DNA of 64,000 bases from Hydrogenophaga sp. 2FB (GCF_005503365.1 NZ_SCML01000028.1:19692-83691); one strand, 5' to 3'. Shown: positions 18,552-30,436, counted from the stretch's first letter. Translations and numbers: made by a program. Notes: generated by a model from the sequence alone, not told the origin.

Positions 18552-19244
18552 TCAGCGCGGTTGGCGCGCCAGCACGTTGGCCACGATGCGGTCGCAGCGC
18601 TCGCCGTCGAAGGCGAACGCATCGGCGGTGGCCATATCGATGTCGCGCGACAAGCCTTCGCGCAGCAGGCTGCGGGCGCGAAAGAAACGCGTGCGCACCG
18701 TGGCTTCCGGAATGTCCAGCGCCAGCGCCACTTCCTCCACCGTCAATTCCTCGACGGCGCGCAACATGAAGACGGTGCGAAAGGCATCGGGGAGGATGTC
18801 GATACGTCCCTCCATCAGCCGGCGGATTTCCGCGCGCATGGCGGCCCGCTCGGGTTGTTGGTCCACATCGTCGTGCAAGCACTGCTGGATGTCAGGCTCG
18901 GTCGAGTTCATGGCAGCGTCCAGTGGAATGACGGCCGCTTCGCGCCGGCGCAAACGCCCGATGGCCTCGTTGACGACGATGCGCACGAGCCAGGTGGACA
19001 GCTTGGCCTCGGCGCGAAAGCCGGCCAGCGAGCGCCAGGCGCGCAGGTACGCCTCCTGCAGCGCGTCCTCGGCCTCGGCGTCGCTCTTGACGATGCTGCG
19101 CGCGGTGCGAAACAGCAGCCGGTTGTGCCGCCGCATGATGGTTTCGAAGGCGACGTCGTCGCCTTGCGCGGCGAGCGACGCGAGTTCCGCGTCGCCGAGT
19201 TGTTGCGCGATGAGCCCGTTGGGCGGGCGTTGTGGGTTCAGCAT
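18552..19244 (-). CDS. ECF-family RNA polymerase sigma factor
   Basis: A 230-residue sigma factor. Region 2 is at about 30-100 (RHNRLLFRTARSIVKSDAEAEDALQEAYLRAW). Region 4 is at about 145-200 (LPDAFRTVFMLRAVEELTVEEVALALDIPEATVRTRFFRARSLL). A C-terminal tail of some 30 residues follows with AFDGERCDRIVANVLARQ, containing a conserved-looking Cys. No anti-sigma gene is adjacent: phosphoesterase lies upstream and the ferritin-like operon downstream. A matching ECF promoter overlaps the 5' end, so positive autoregulation is likely. The start ATG has GGAGG upstream. Confidence 0.92.
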   Translation of the reverse strand: MLNPQRPPNGLIAQQLGDAELASLAAQGDDVAFETIMRRHNRLLFRTARSIVKSDAEAEDALQEAYLRAWRSLAGFRAEAKLSTWLVRIVVNEAIGRLRRREAAVIPLDAAMNSTEPDIQQCLHDDVDQQPERAAMRAEIRRLMEGRIDILPDAFRTVFMLRAVEELTVEEVALALDIPEATVRTRFFRARSLLREGLSRDIDMATADAFAFDGERCDRIVANVLARQPR

Positions 19245-19257
19245 GGGGACCTCCGCA

Positions 19258-19289
19258 CATTGGACGGGGTGGCATGCCGCGGCGTTCCC
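19258..19289 (-). promoter_or_regulatory. ECF-type promoter of the sigma factor gene
   Basis: GGGAAC, 17 bases, CGTCCAATG on the minus strand; both boxes are identical to those before the ferritin-like gene while the spacer differs. The -10 ends about 14 bases before the sigma ATG, so the leader would be very short and just includes GGAGG. Confidence 0.75.
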
Positions 19290-19301
19290 GCGTGGGCGCC
19301 G

Positions 19302-20075
19302 TCAGGGCGGGGCGGGCACATCGATGACCAGGTCCGGCTGGAACAGCGCGTTCTCGTTCACGCCGTGGCGGGCGTACCCGCGCGGGTTGCAGACCACGCG
19401 CGTGCCCTTGACCTGGTAGTCGAAGCTGTCGTGCGTGTGCCCGTGCATCCACAGCTGCACGCGGCTGCCGTCCAGGAGGTGTTCCGCGTCGGACACGAAG
19501 CAGGTGTTGAGCAGCGAGTCGGCGAATCGGGGGTGGATGCTCCGGGGCGAGGGCGCATGGTGGGTGATCACGACGGTGGGGCCATCGTGCGGTGTTGCCA
19601 GCGTGTCGGCGAGCCATTGCGCATCGCGCTTGAAGAGTTCCATCGAGTCCTGTGGCGTGAACAGCGCATCGCCTGCCTGGTGGCGGCGTATGCGGGAGAA
19701 GTCGCGCATCATGCGCAGCGCGTCGGTCATGGCCGCCGTGCGCTGGTCTGCGTCACCGAAGAGTTCGAAATCCGTCCACAGCGTGGCGCCGAGAAATCGA
19801 ACGCCGCCGATGACGACGCTGCGGCGGTCCAGCAACTGGATGTGGGTGCCCTCGCACAGGCGCTGGAATGCCTGCGCGGTGCCGTCGATGCTGCCGCCAT
19901 AGAACTCGTGGTTGCCGAGCACGCAAAGCACGGGCATGGGGAAGCCCTGCGCCCAGGCCACGGCCTCTTGCGGCCGTGCGATGTCGCCCGCGAGCACCAC
20001 CACGTCGGCGTCGGTACTCGGTGGGACCATGTCGCTGAAGCCCAGGTGCAGGTCCGAGACGATGTGCAGCTTCAT
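19302..20075 (-). CDS. metallophosphoesterase
   Basis: A 257-residue calcineurin-like phosphoesterase. All metal motifs are visible: DLHLG near 8, GDIARP near 32, GNHEFYGG near 55, ITHHAPS near 150 and GHTHDS near 192. Two divalent metals are expected. The substrate is not predictable; relatives act on cyclic nucleotides or other phosphodiesters. No signal peptide is seen. It lies upstream of the sigma factor gene on the same strand, 57 bases away, but the ECF promoter separates them. Confidence 0.9.
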   Translation of the reverse strand: MKLHIVSDLHLGFSDMVPPSTDADVVVLAGDIARPQEAVAWAQGFPMPVLCVLGNHEFYGGSIDGTAQAFQRLCEGTHIQLLDRRSVVIGGVRFLGATLWTDFELFGDADQRTAAMTDALRMMRDFSRIRRHQAGDALFTPQDSMELFKRDAQWLADTLATPHDGPTVVITHHAPSPRSIHPRFADSLLNTCFVSDAEHLLDGSRVQLWMHGHTHDSFDYQVKGTRVVCNPRGYARHGVNENALFQPDLVIDVPAPP

Positions 20076-20207
20076 AGGACGCCAATATCCGCCATCGCAC
20101 GCCCAATAACTGCAAATGTTTTGCGTTTATCTGGCAATAAATATCGTTTTACTTGTTGCAAATCGGTGCGCAAGATCGGTGAAAACCCTCGTTGAAAGGA
20201 GTTCGCC

Positions 20208-20906
20208 ATGAAAGCCAAAGACGTGATGTCGTCACCCGCGATCACCGTCCTGCCCGACACGCCGTTGCAGGAGGTGGTCGACATCTTGTTGAAGAACCGC
20301 ATCAGTGGCGTGCTGGTGGTGGACGGGGCGCGCGTCGTCGGTGTGCTGGGGGGTGGCGACCTGGTGCACCGGCACGAAATCGGCACCCAGGCGATGGACA
20401 AGAAAACCTGGTGGAACCGGCTGCTGGGCGCAGAGCCCGGGCCGGATGTCTACGTGAAGACGCACGGCGCGCGCGTGCGCGATGTGATGAACCCTGAAGT
20501 GGTGGCGGTGCACGAAGACACGCCACTGTCGGAGATCGCCCGGATCTTCGAGAAGCGGCACATCCGGCGTGTGCCGGTGCTGCGCGGGGCGCAACTGGTC
20601 GGGCTGGTCACGCGGGCCGATCTGGTGCGCGCGCTGGCCGCGAGCACGTGCGCGGCGAACGGGTCGCCGGTGAAGACCGATGACGACGCCATCCGCACGC
20701 GCTTGGTGGCCGAGCTCCGGCAGCAAGCCTGGTGGTCCGACCACGTGTCGAGCATCTTCGTGCAGAACGGGGTGGTGATCTATGTCGGCATGGCGCATTC
20801 ACAGTCGGACATCCGCGCGGCCCGCGTTGCCGCCGAGAACATTCCCGGTGTGCTGGCGGTGGAGGACCGCCGCCTGATCGAGGAAGAGTGGGCGCCGATG
20901 ATGTGA
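20208..20906 (+). CDS. CBS-pair and BON domain protein
   Basis: A 232-residue cytoplasmic protein with two CBS domains (about 5-60 and 95-145, the second after VRDVMNPEVVAVHEDTP) and a C-terminal BON-like domain (about 158-225). CBS pairs sense adenine nucleotides; the BON domain usually binds membranes or other proteins. A conserved KKTWWNRLLG stretch lies between the CBS motifs. The 130 bases upstream are strikingly AT-rich for this genome and must hold the promoter. It probably acts as a nucleotide-responsive regulator, but the target is unknown. Confidence 0.88.
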   Translation: MKAKDVMSSPAITVLPDTPLQEVVDILLKNRISGVLVVDGARVVGVLGGGDLVHRHEIGTQAMDKKTWWNRLLGAEPGPDVYVKTHGARVRDVMNPEVVAVHEDTPLSEIARIFEKRHIRRVPVLRGAQLVGLVTRADLVRALAASTCAANGSPVKTDDDAIRTRLVAELRQQAWWSDHVSSIFVQNGVVIYVGMAHSQSDIRAARVAAENIPGVLAVEDRRLIEEEWAPMM

Positions 20907-20911
20907 GCGGG

Positions 20912-21754
20912 CTACCCCCGCGCCGCAATCTGCCGCAGGCCGTCCCTTGCGCGCGCCAGCGTCTCGTTCTCGCGTTGCCGGGCATACACCGCAAACGCCG
21001 AATGGGAGAACTCGGGTGCGCCTTCCACCTGCTTCAACTGCCCCGCCTCCAGGAGGAGGCGTGTCGAGCCGATGCGAAAGTACCCGGTGCCGCCCACGGT
21101 GAGCAGATAGGTCAGCGCCAGAGGGCCCAACGAGATGGAGACCGGCGCATTGCTCAGTTCCGCGAACGCGGCCTCGTGGTTGCTCGCGAAACTGGGGCCC
21201 CAGTCGACATAGACGTATTGGTCGTGGAGCACCTTCGCGTCGGGAGAGGTGGTGACCATCACCAGCTTTTCCTCGACGAGCAATTCGCTCACCAGCCCTG
21301 TTCGCTGGGGCGGGTTGTAGACCACGGCGAGATCGAGCGCGCCTTCCTGCACGCCGTCGACCAGCCGGGCGGTGCTATCGACTTCGGCACGCAGTGCGAT
21401 GTCCGGGCATTCGAGGCGCATCCAGATCAGCCAGTCCGCCATCAAAGGCCGCCAAAGGCTGAGTTCGCCACCCACGCTGACGCGCTCTTCCCGACCGGGC
21501 GGCAAGGCCACCTGCTGCTGCGCGCGCTCCCACAGCTGAACCATCGAGGTGGCGTAGCGCACGAAGCGCGTGCCCGCGGGCGTCAGGCGCGCGCCGGCCT
21601 TGTTGCGCACAAACAGCGGGCGGCCCAACTGCTCTTCCAGCGTGCGGATGCGTGCGCTGATGGCGGTCTGCGTCAGGGAAAGCCGATCCGCCGCCGCCAC
21701 GAAACTGCCCGTGGCGGCGACTTCCAGAAACGTACGGGCGAGGGCGATATCCAT
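20912..21754 (-). CDS. LysR-type transcriptional regulator
   Basis: A 280-residue regulator counted from ATG 21754; a TTG four codons upstream is also possible. The N-terminal winged helix (ALARTFLEVAATGSFVAAADRLSLTQTAISARIRTLEEQLG) and the effector-binding domain are clear. It is divergent from the nitronate monooxygenase gene, and the 70-base gap holds a perfect 13-bp palindrome of the T-N11-A type. By the usual LysR arrangement it should control that gene and itself. The inducer is unknown. Confidence 0.93.
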   Translation of the reverse strand: MDIALARTFLEVAATGSFVAAADRLSLTQTAISARIRTLEEQLGRPLFVRNKAGARLTPAGTRFVRYATSMVQLWERAQQQVALPPGREERVSVGGELSLWRPLMADWLIWMRLECPDIALRAEVDSTARLVDGVQEGALDLAVVYNPPQRTGLVSELLVEEKLVMVTTSPDAKVLHDQYVYVDWGPSFASNHEAAFAELSNAPVSISLGPLALTYLLTVGGTGYFRIGSTRLLLEAGQLKQVEGAPEFSHSAFAVYARQRENETLARARDGLRQIAARG

Positions 21755-21777
21755 GGTTGACAGCAAATTTAGTGGTT

Positions 21778-21790
21778 TTATTCAGAATAA
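21778..21790. promoter_or_regulatory. putative LysR operator
   Basis: TTATTC-A-GAATAA, a perfect 13-bp palindrome with the T-N11-A form, between the divergent LysR and nitronate monooxygenase starts. Confidence 0.65.
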
Positions 21791-21824
21791 CCATTCGTCG
21801 GCTTGTGGACAAGACGCCGTTCAA

Positions 21825-22820
21825 GTGCTGCGACGCCCGGTCTGCGACCTGCTCGGCTGCGAAATCCCCCTGGTGCTGGCGGGCATGGGCGGTGTGGCCC
21901 GCTCGGAGCTGGTCGGCGCGGTGACCGGGGCCGGTGGGTTCGGTTTCCTCGGCATGGTCCGGGAGCCCGTGGCGCTGATCCGGGAGGAGGTGAGAAAGGT
22001 CAGGGCGTGTACCGAGCGCAAATTCGGCGTGAACCTGATCCCGGCGGCGACCGCTCCGGACCTGCTCAATGCCCAGATTGATGCCTGCATCGAACTGCGG
22101 GTGCCGGTGGTGTGCCTGTTCTGGGCGCTGTCCGCCGACGTGGTGCGGCGGCTGCGGGAGGCCGGCGTCGTCGTGGTGTGCCAGGTGGGGTCGGTTCAGG
22201 AAGCGCGCGAGGCCGAGACGGCGGGCGCGCAGGTGCTGATCGTGCAGGGCCGCGAGGCGGGCGGGCATGTGCGCGGGCTTGAACCGCTCCTGGTGCTGCT
22301 GCCCGAGGTGCTGGCCGCCGCGCGCGTACCGGTGCTGGCCGCCGGTGGCCTGTCGGAGGGGGCCGACGTGGCCAACATCATGACCCTCGGTGCCCAGGGT
22401 GCGGTGCTGGGCACGGCCATGATCGCCACGCACGAGTCCTTCGCGCACGGTGTTCACAAGCAACGGATCGTGGAGGCCGGCGCGGACGGTACGACGCTGA
22501 CCGACGCCTTCCACATCAACTGGCCGCCCCATGCGCGGGTGCGGGTGCTGCGCAACAGCGTCACGCTCGGCGAGCACGGCGACCCGTTCGATGGCCGCCG
22601 GACCGTGATCGGGGAAGAGGCGGGCAGGCCGATCTACCTGTTCAGCACCGACTCGCCGTTGCGCTCCATGACCGGCGACTTTGAAGCGATGGCGTTCTAC
22701 GCGGGCAAAGGCGTGGGACGCATCGACGCCGTCATCGGTGCGCGCGAACGGGTGCAACGGATCGCGGCAGATGCGGTGGCGGCGCTGCGCGACAGGGGAC
22801 CGCTGCCCGCTTCATTTTGA
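21825..22820 (+). CDS. nitronate monooxygenase / 2-nitropropane dioxygenase family protein
   Basis: A 331-residue FMN-dependent TIM-barrel enzyme. Flavin-site motifs include AGMGGVAR near 18, [11 protein letters not shown] near 143 (with the family His), AAGGLSEG near 170 and [18 protein letters not shown] near 185. Homology begins at [10 protein letters not shown], so GTG 21825 is preferred. The upstream ATG 21753 overlaps the LysR start and would put the operator inside the gene. Members oxidise alkyl nitronates; the physiological substrate is often propionate-3-nitronate. It is probably controlled by the divergent LysR protein. Confidence 0.88.
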   Translation: MLRRPVCDLLGCEIPLVLAGMGGVARSELVGAVTGAGGFGFLGMVREPVALIREEVRKVRACTERKFGVNLIPAATAPDLLNAQIDACIELRVPVVCLFWALSADVVRRLREAGVVVVCQVGSVQEAREAETAGAQVLIVQGREAGGHVRGLEPLLVLLPEVLAAARVPVLAAGGLSEGADVANIMTLGAQGAVLGTAMIATHESFAHGVHKQRIVEAGADGTTLTDAFHINWPPHARVRVLRNSVTLGEHGDPFDGRRTVIGEEAGRPIYLFSTDSPLRSMTGDFEAMAFYAGKGVGRIDAVIGARERVQRIAADAVAALRDRGPLPASF

Positions 22821-22990
22821 TCTTCCATGCGATCAGAATAAGTGCACGAACGCCGTGCAACTTCTCGGTTTTCGTGTTGCCTTTCGCTCCACAATGAGGC
22901 ATGGACCCAGTCAGTTGCCTCTCTTTGCAACGACCCGACCGCCATGCAGTTTCGGGCCGATGGCAGCCCTTGGCATTCCCGCACGAAGAG

Positions 22991-23015
22991 GCGGTGCAAT
23001 GCGCACCGCTAGAAT
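22991..23015 (+). promoter_or_regulatory. inverted repeat and -10 before clpS
   Basis: GCGGTGC-N5-GCACCGC (22991-23009) is followed at once by TAGAAT (23010-23015), a possible -10. The clpS ATG is only seven bases further, so a transcript from here would be leaderless. No clear -35 is present. Confidence 0.4.
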
Positions 23016-23022
23016 CATTTTC

Positions 23023-23379
23023 ATGGCCACCCAGAACCCGAAAAAACCGCCCGACCCGGTCGTCTCCCCGCCCACAGGCAACGACGACGCGGTGGTATTG
23101 GAGCGCCGTACCCAGCGCACCCAGCCGCCGCAAATGTTTCAGGTCGTGCTGCTCAACGACGATTTCACGCCGATGGAGTTCGTCGTGCACGTCATTCAGG
23201 AGTTTTTCAGCAAGGACCGCGAAACCGCGACCCAGATCATGCTCAAGATTCACCTGGAGGGAAAAGGCATATGTGGGGTGTATTCGCGCGACGTCGCGAG
23301 CACCAAGGTCGATCAAGTCCTTCAGGCGGCCCGCGCGGCGGGCCACCCTTTGCAATGTCTGAGTGAACCCGTTGAATAA
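23023..23379 (+). CDS. clpS: ATP-dependent Clp protease adaptor ClpS
   Basis: A 118-residue adaptor that binds N-degron substrates and hands them to ClpAP. The core is unmistakable: [20 protein letters not shown] near 43-62, with the ligand-binding Asn-Asp pair, and [18 protein letters not shown] near 80-98. An N-terminal extension of about 35 residues precedes the domain and is needed for ClpA delivery in relatives. No ribosome site is seen before ATG 23023. clpA starts 89 bases downstream, so the two are likely co-regulated. Confidence 0.96.
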   Translation: MATQNPKKPPDPVVSPPTGNDDAVVLERRTQRTQPPQMFQVVLLNDDFTPMEFVVHVIQEFFSKDRETATQIMLKIHLEGKGICGVYSRDVASTKVDQVLQAARAAGHPLQCLSEPVE

Positions 23380-23468
23380 ATCCGAGTCCACCCCATCTGA
23401 GCACCAGTCTCTCTTTTTCGATATCAGACGATTGCCCATCGAACACCCAAGCCCAAAGGACGTGCACC

Positions 23469-25805
<2,337 letters not shown>

Positions 25806-25827
25806 CCCGGTTCCACGCTGCCCCACA

Positions 25828-25854
25828 AAAAGGCCCGGTGATCCCGGGCCTTTT
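25828..25854. terminator. bidirectional terminator after clpA
   Basis: Stem AAAAGGCCCGG/CCGGGCCTTTT around a 5-base loop. It lies between convergent clpA and the HerA-like ATPase gene. Confidence 0.92.
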
Positions 25855-25921
25855 GTCTTGGGCGTCTCGTTTAGGGCGCTCGGGGTCTGGGGCTGCTGCG
25901 CCCGTGTGACGGTGTTCGGCC

Positions 25922-27475
25922 TCAGCGCCTCTTGCCGCCGAGCAAGCCGCCCAGGATGCCGCGCACGAGCTGGCGGCCCAGGCCACTGGCCACGCTGCGT
26001 GCCGCTGTCTTGGCCATGGTTTGCACCAGGCCGTCGTATTGGCCGCCGCGCGGGCCGGTGCGGCCGAACAGCGCTTCGTTCACCATGCCACCGATGCCAC
26101 CGCTCTCGGCCGGCGCCTGCTGCTGGGCGCCACCTGGAATGCGCGGTGTTTTGGTCGCAGCCGGTTGCTGGGCTTCGGCCTGTGCCTCGTCGCCGCGCTG
26201 GCCCGCACGGCCGGCGAATATTTCGTAGGCACTTTCGCGGTCCACCGTCTTTTCGTACACACCGGCCACCAGCGAGTCGCGGCGCAACTGCTCGCGCTGC
26301 TGGGGGGTGATGGGACCGAGCTGGCTGCCCGGTGGCAGCACGAACACGCGCTCGGTTTCGCAGGGCCGGCCTTTGGCGTCCAGCAGGCTCACCAGCGCTT
26401 CGCCCACCGCCAGTTCGGTGATGGCGGCTTCGATGTCCAGGCCCGCCTTGGGCCGCATGGTTTGCGCGGTGGACTTCACGGCCTTCTGATCGCGCGGGGT
26501 GAAGGCGCGCAGCGCGTGCTGCACGCGGTTGCCCAGCTGGCCCAAGATGCTGTCGGGGATGTCCAAGGGGTTCTGCGTCACGAAATACACCCCCACACCT
26601 TTGGAGCGCACCAGCCGCACCACCAGTTCAATGCGTTCGATCAGCACCTTGGGCGCTTCGTTGAACAACAGGTGGGCTTCGTCGAAGAAGAACACCAGCT
26701 TGGGCTTCTCCGGGTCGCCGATCTCGGGCAAGGTTTCGAACAGCTCCGACAGCATCCAGAGCAGGAAGGTGGCGTACAGGCGAGGCGCGTTCATGAGCTT
26801 GTCGGCCGCCAGGATGTTGATCACACCCTTGCCGTCGACGGTCTGCATGAAGTCGCTGATGTCGAGCATGGGCTCGCCAAAGAACTGGTCGCCGCCTTGC
26901 TGTTCCACCTGCATCAACCCGCGCTGGATCGCGCCGATGCTGGCCGCGCTGATATTGCCGTACTCGGTGGTGAACTGCTTGGCGTTGTCGCCAATGTGCT
27001 GCAGCATGGCCCGCAGGTCTTTCATGTCCAGCAGCAGCAGGCCGTTGTCGTCGGCGATCTTGAACACCAGGTTGAGCACGCCAGCCTGGGTGTCGTTCAG
27101 GTTCAGCATGCGCGCGAGCAGCAGGGGGCCCATGTCACTGATGGTGGCGCGGATCGGGTGGCCGAGTTCGCCGAACACGTCCCACACGGCGGTGGGACAG
27201 GCCTGAGGCGCGGGCAAGGCGATGCCACGGTCCTTCAGCACCTGGGTCATCTTCTCGCCAAAGCTGCCCGGCTGGCTGATGCCGCTGAGGTCGCCCTTCA
27301 CATCGGCCATGAACACCGGCACGCCGATACGGGAAAACTGCTCTGCCAGTGTTTGCAGCGTCACGGTCTTGCCCGTGCCGGTGGCGCCGGTGATCAGCCC
27401 ATGGCGGTTGGCCAGGCCGGGCAGAAGATGGGTTTCGACTTTGTCGTTCCGGGCAATCAGCAGGGGGTCGGCCAT
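25922..27475 (-). CDS. HerA-like ATPase, DUF853 (YjgR) family
   Basis: A 517-residue P-loop ATPase. Walker A is [13 protein letters not shown] near 27-39 and Walker B is [12 protein letters not shown] near 255-266, with [13 protein letters not shown] downstream. The C-terminus is basic and Gly/Arg-rich ([20 protein letters not shown]). Relatives resemble the HerA/FtsK helicase group, but a role for the YjgR branch is not known. It is convergent with clpA and has no operon partner. Confidence 0.9.
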   Translation of the reverse strand: MADPLLIARNDKVETHLLPGLANRHGLITGATGTGKTVTLQTLAEQFSRIGVPVFMADVKGDLSGISQPGSFGEKMTQVLKDRGIALPAPQACPTAVWDVFGELGHPIRATISDMGPLLLARMLNLNDTQAGVLNLVFKIADDNGLLLLDMKDLRAMLQHIGDNAKQFTTEYGNISAASIGAIQRGLMQVEQQGGDQFFGEPMLDISDFMQTVDGKGVINILAADKLMNAPRLYATFLLWMLSELFETLPEIGDPEKPKLVFFFDEAHLLFNEAPKVLIERIELVVRLVRSKGVGVYFVTQNPLDIPDSILGQLGNRVQHALRAFTPRDQKAVKSTAQTMRPKAGLDIEAAITELAVGEALVSLLDAKGRPCETERVFVLPPGSQLGPITPQQREQLRRDSLVAGVYEKTVDRESAYEIFAGRAGQRGDEAQAEAQQPAATKTPRIPGGAQQQAPAESGGIGGMVNEALFGRTGPRGGQYDGLVQTMAKTAARSVASGLGRQLVRGILGGLLGGKRR

Positions 27476-27785
27476 GGGTTCCTCGATACGGGTTTGAAGA
27501 AGTCAGACCGCATTGCACCATGAAATACCCATGCCGGAGACGGTCGCGGCGTTCGACTCTCCAGAACGACCGCAGCAGGTTTGAAAGCCGCGCTCAGCGG
27601 CCCTGTTCCTTCCCGAGTGGCCGGCGTTGTTGAATTCGCTCCCCCGATTGCAATCGCCCGAACGCGACTGCGATCCGGAATGACGCCGCCCACCGATCCG
27701 CTCCGGGCCAGCCGCCCAAGGTCCGGCGGCCGGTGAAACGTAAAATCGACTCCTTTTCCCCCAACAGGTACAAGGAACCGACTCG
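27476..27785. other. intergenic region between yjgR-like gene and yebC
   Basis: 310 bases between divergent genes. A TAAAAT at about 27741-27746 is a possible -10 for the yebC operon. No convincing gene, RNA or repeat is seen. Confidence 0.5.
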
Positions 27786-28511
27786 ATGGCTGGACACAGC
27801 AAATGGGCCAACATTCAGCACCGCAAAGGTCGGCAGGACGAAAAGCGCGGGAAGATCTGGACGCGCGTGATCCGTGAAATCTCCGTGGCGGCGCGCCAGG
27901 GTGGCGGCGATCCGGGCATGAACCCGCGCCTGCGGCTGGCGATCGAGAAGGCCAAGGCGGCCAACATGCCGGCCGACCGCATCAAATACAACGTCGACAA
28001 GGCCTCCGGCAACCTGGAAGGCCAGGCGCTGGAGGAAATCCGCTACGAAGGCTATGGCATCGGCGGCGCGGCCGTGATCGTCGACACCATGACCGACAAC
28101 CGCGTGCGCACCGTGGCCGAGGTGCGCCACGCTTTCAGCAAATACGGCGGCAACCTGGGCACCGACGGTTCGGTGGCCTTCCAGTTCAAGCACTGTGGCC
28201 AGCTGATCTTCGCGCCCGGCACCTCCGAGGACAAGGTGATGGAGATCGCGCTGGAGGCGGGCGCCGACGACGTGATCAGCCACGACGATGGCGCGATCGA
28301 AGTGTTGACCCCGCCCACCGAATTCGAAGCCGTGAAGAACGCGCTGGAGGCCGCCGGCCTCAAGCCCGAGGTGGCCGAGGTCACCATGCGCGCCGAGAAC
28401 ACCATCGAACTGGCGGGCGACGACGCCGCCCGCATGCAGAAGCTGCTGGATGTACTGGAAGACCTGGACGACGTGCAGGACGTGTTCCACAACGCCGAGA
28501 TCGGCGAATAA
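27786..28511 (+). CDS. yebC: YebC/PmpR family protein
   Basis: A 241-residue member of the YebC/TACO1 family. The N-terminus [24 protein letters not shown] and the [16 protein letters not shown] motif are diagnostic. Family members have been described as DNA-binding regulators and, more recently, as ribosome-associated factors that relieve stalling at proline tracts. It is the first gene of a tight nine-gene run with purD 12 bases downstream. Confidence 0.95.
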   Translation: MAGHSKWANIQHRKGRQDEKRGKIWTRVIREISVAARQGGGDPGMNPRLRLAIEKAKAANMPADRIKYNVDKASGNLEGQALEEIRYEGYGIGGAAVIVDTMTDNRVRTVAEVRHAFSKYGGNLGTDGSVAFQFKHCGQLIFAPGTSEDKVMEIALEAGADDVISHDDGAIEVLTPPTEFEAVKNALEAAGLKPEVAEVTMRAENTIELAGDDAARMQKLLDVLEDLDDVQDVFHNAEIGE

Positions 28512-28523
28512 AGGTCTGACCCG

Positions 28524-29798
28524 ATGAACGTATTGGTTATTGGCGGCGGTGGCCGCGAACATGCCCTGGCCTGGAAACTGGCGCAGGCCGAAGGTGTGCA
28601 GCAGGTCTTCGTGGCGCCCGGCAATGCCGGCACCGCGCGCGACCCGGTGCTGACGAACCTGGACATCACCGAAAAAACCGCGCTGCGCGCCTGGGCGCAG
28701 GCGCAGGGCATCGCACTCACCGTGGTCGGCCCGGAAGCGCCGCTGGCGGCCGGTGTGGTGGACGAGTTCCGCGCCCATGGCCTGCCGATCTTCGGCCCGA
28801 CGCAGGCGGCTGCCCAACTGGAAAGCTCTAAGGCCTTCTCCAAGGCCTTCATGCAGCGCCACGGCATTCCCACGGCGAAGTACCAGACCTTCACCGATCC
28901 GGCGCAGGCCCATGCCTATGTGGATGCCGAAGGCGCACCGATCGTGATCAAGGCCGACGGCCTGGCGGCCGGCAAGGGCGTGGTGGTGGCCATGACGGCG
29001 GAGGAAGCGCACGAAGCGATCGACTTCATGCTGGTGGACAACACCCTGGGCGTGGTGCACAACGAAGGCGGCGCGCGCGTGGTGATCGAGGAATTCCTCA
29101 CCGGCGAAGAAGCCAGCTTCATCGTGCTGTGCGACGGCGAACACGCCCTGGCTCTGGCCACTAGCCAGGACCACAAACGCCTGCTCGACGCCGACCAGGG
29201 CCCCAACACCGGTGGCATGGGCGCGTATTCGCCCGCGCCGGTGGTCACCCCCGCGGTGCACGAGCGCGCGATGAACGAGGTGATCCTGCCGACTCTGCGT
29301 GGCATGAAGGCCGATGGCATTCCGTACACCGGCTTCCTCTACGCGGGCCTGATGATCACGCCCGACGGCCAGGTGAAAACGCTGGAATTCAACTGCCGCA
29401 TGGGCGACCCCGAAACGCAGCCCATCATGATGCGGCTGCGCAGCAACCTGGCGCAGGTGCTGCTGGCGGCCACACGCGGCGAGCTGGACCGCACCACCAT
29501 CGAATGGGACCCGCGCGTGGCGCTGGGCGTGGTGATGGCCGCGGCCGGCTACCCGCTGAGCCCGCGCAAGGGCGACGCCATCACCGGCCTGCCGGCCGAC
29601 GAGGCCGACCGCATGGTGTTCCACGCCGGCACGGCAGCCAAGGCGGGTGAGGTGCAGGTCTCCGGTGGGCGCGTGCTCTGCGTGACCGCGCTGGCCGGTT
29701 CGGTGGCCCAGGCCCGCGAGCGCGCCTATGCGGTCGTGGACGCCATCCATTTCGAGGGTGCGCAGGCCCGCCGCGACATCGGATACCGCGCGCTTTGA
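28524..29798 (+). CDS. purD: phosphoribosylamine-glycine ligase
   Basis: A 424-residue ATP-grasp enzyme for the second step of purine synthesis, joining glycine to phosphoribosylamine. Recognisable blocks include NVLVIGGGGREHALAWKL at the N-terminus, KADGLAAGKGVVVA near 150 and GPNTGGMGAYSPAP near 225. Length matches E. coli PurD. It overlaps the acyltransferase gene by four bases (TTGA). Confidence 0.97.
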   Translation: MNVLVIGGGGREHALAWKLAQAEGVQQVFVAPGNAGTARDPVLTNLDITEKTALRAWAQAQGIALTVVGPEAPLAAGVVDEFRAHGLPIFGPTQAAAQLESSKAFSKAFMQRHGIPTAKYQTFTDPAQAHAYVDAEGAPIVIKADGLAAGKGVVVAMTAEEAHEAIDFMLVDNTLGVVHNEGGARVVIEEFLTGEEASFIVLCDGEHALALATSQDHKRLLDADQGPNTGGMGAYSPAPVVTPAVHERAMNEVILPTLRGMKADGIPYTGFLYAGLMITPDGQVKTLEFNCRMGDPETQPIMMRLRSNLAQVLLAATRGELDRTTIEWDPRVALGVVMAAAGYPLSPRKGDAITGLPADEADRMVFHAGTAAKAGEVQVSGGRVLCVTALAGSVAQARERAYAVVDAIHFEGAQARRDIGYRAL

Positions 29799-30436
29799 AC
29801 CCCACCGTCGACTACCCCGGACCCCACACCGTCTGGTTTGGTGGGTCGGCGTTCGCCCGCTGGCTGCTGGCCTGCTTTGGCTGGAAGGTGCGGTTCGACG
29901 GCTTTCCCCGTCTGCAGGGCGTGGCCATCATCTACCCGCACACCAGCAACTGGGATTTCGTCGTGCTGCTGATGGCCAAGTGGGCCATTGGCCTCCCGGC
30001 GCGCTTCTGGGGCAAGGACGCGCTGTTCCGTGTGCCGGTGCTCGGGCCATGGCTGCGCTGGATGGGCGGCATTCCGCTCGACCGCAAGACGCCGCACGGC
30101 GTGGTGGGCGACATGGCGGCGCTGATGGCCGAACACCGCCTGGCTGGCCGCACACTGTGGCTGGCCCTCACACCCGAAGGCACGCGCCGGCGCATGCCGG
30201 GCTGGCGCAGCGGTTTCTACCAGGTGGCGCTGCGCGCCGACGTGCCCTTGCTGCTGGTGCAGCTCGACTACAGTCGCAAGCAGGTGAAGGTCACCGACTT
30301 CATCCACCTGAGCGGCGACGAAGCCGCCGACTACGCCCGCATCGCCTCGATTTATGAAGGCGTGCGCGGCTTTCATCCTGAACGGGCCAGTCCCGTGCAA
30401 CCTTTGTCCAGGAACCGCTCCAGCGGTACGGCATGA
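29795..30436 (+). CDS. lysophospholipid acyltransferase family protein
   Basis: A 213-residue protein with the PlsC-type acyltransferase signature HTSNWD (HX4D) near 49 and the TPEGTRRR motif near 128. Such enzymes acylate glycerophospholipid precursors or lipid A-like acceptors at the inner membrane. The start is TTG 29795, overlapping the purD stop; no better codon exists near. It is shorter than PlsC and belongs to the stand-alone group whose acceptor is not defined. hemF overlaps its stop by four bases. Confidence 0.85.
   Translation: MNPTVDYPGPHTVWFGGSAFARWLLACFGWKVRFDGFPRLQGVAIIYPHTSNWDFVVLLMAKWAIGLPARFWGKDALFRVPVLGPWLRWMGGIPLDRKTPHGVVGDMAALMAEHRLAGRTLWLALTPEGTRRRMPGWRSGFYQVALRADVPLLLVQLDYSRKQVKVTDFIHLSGDEAADYARIASIYEGVRGFHPERASPVQPLSRNRSSGTA

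Noticed and set aside
20101..20207. AT-rich stretch before the CBS-BON gene as a possible FNR or sigma-54 site
   Set aside because: No TTGAT-N4-ATCAA and no GG-N10-GC pair at the right spacing was found; it is kept only as a promoter-bearing region.
27594..29750. 718-codon frame antisense to yebC and purD
   Set aside because: Shadow of two well-supported genes; His/Gln/Arg-rich composition typical of antisense frames.
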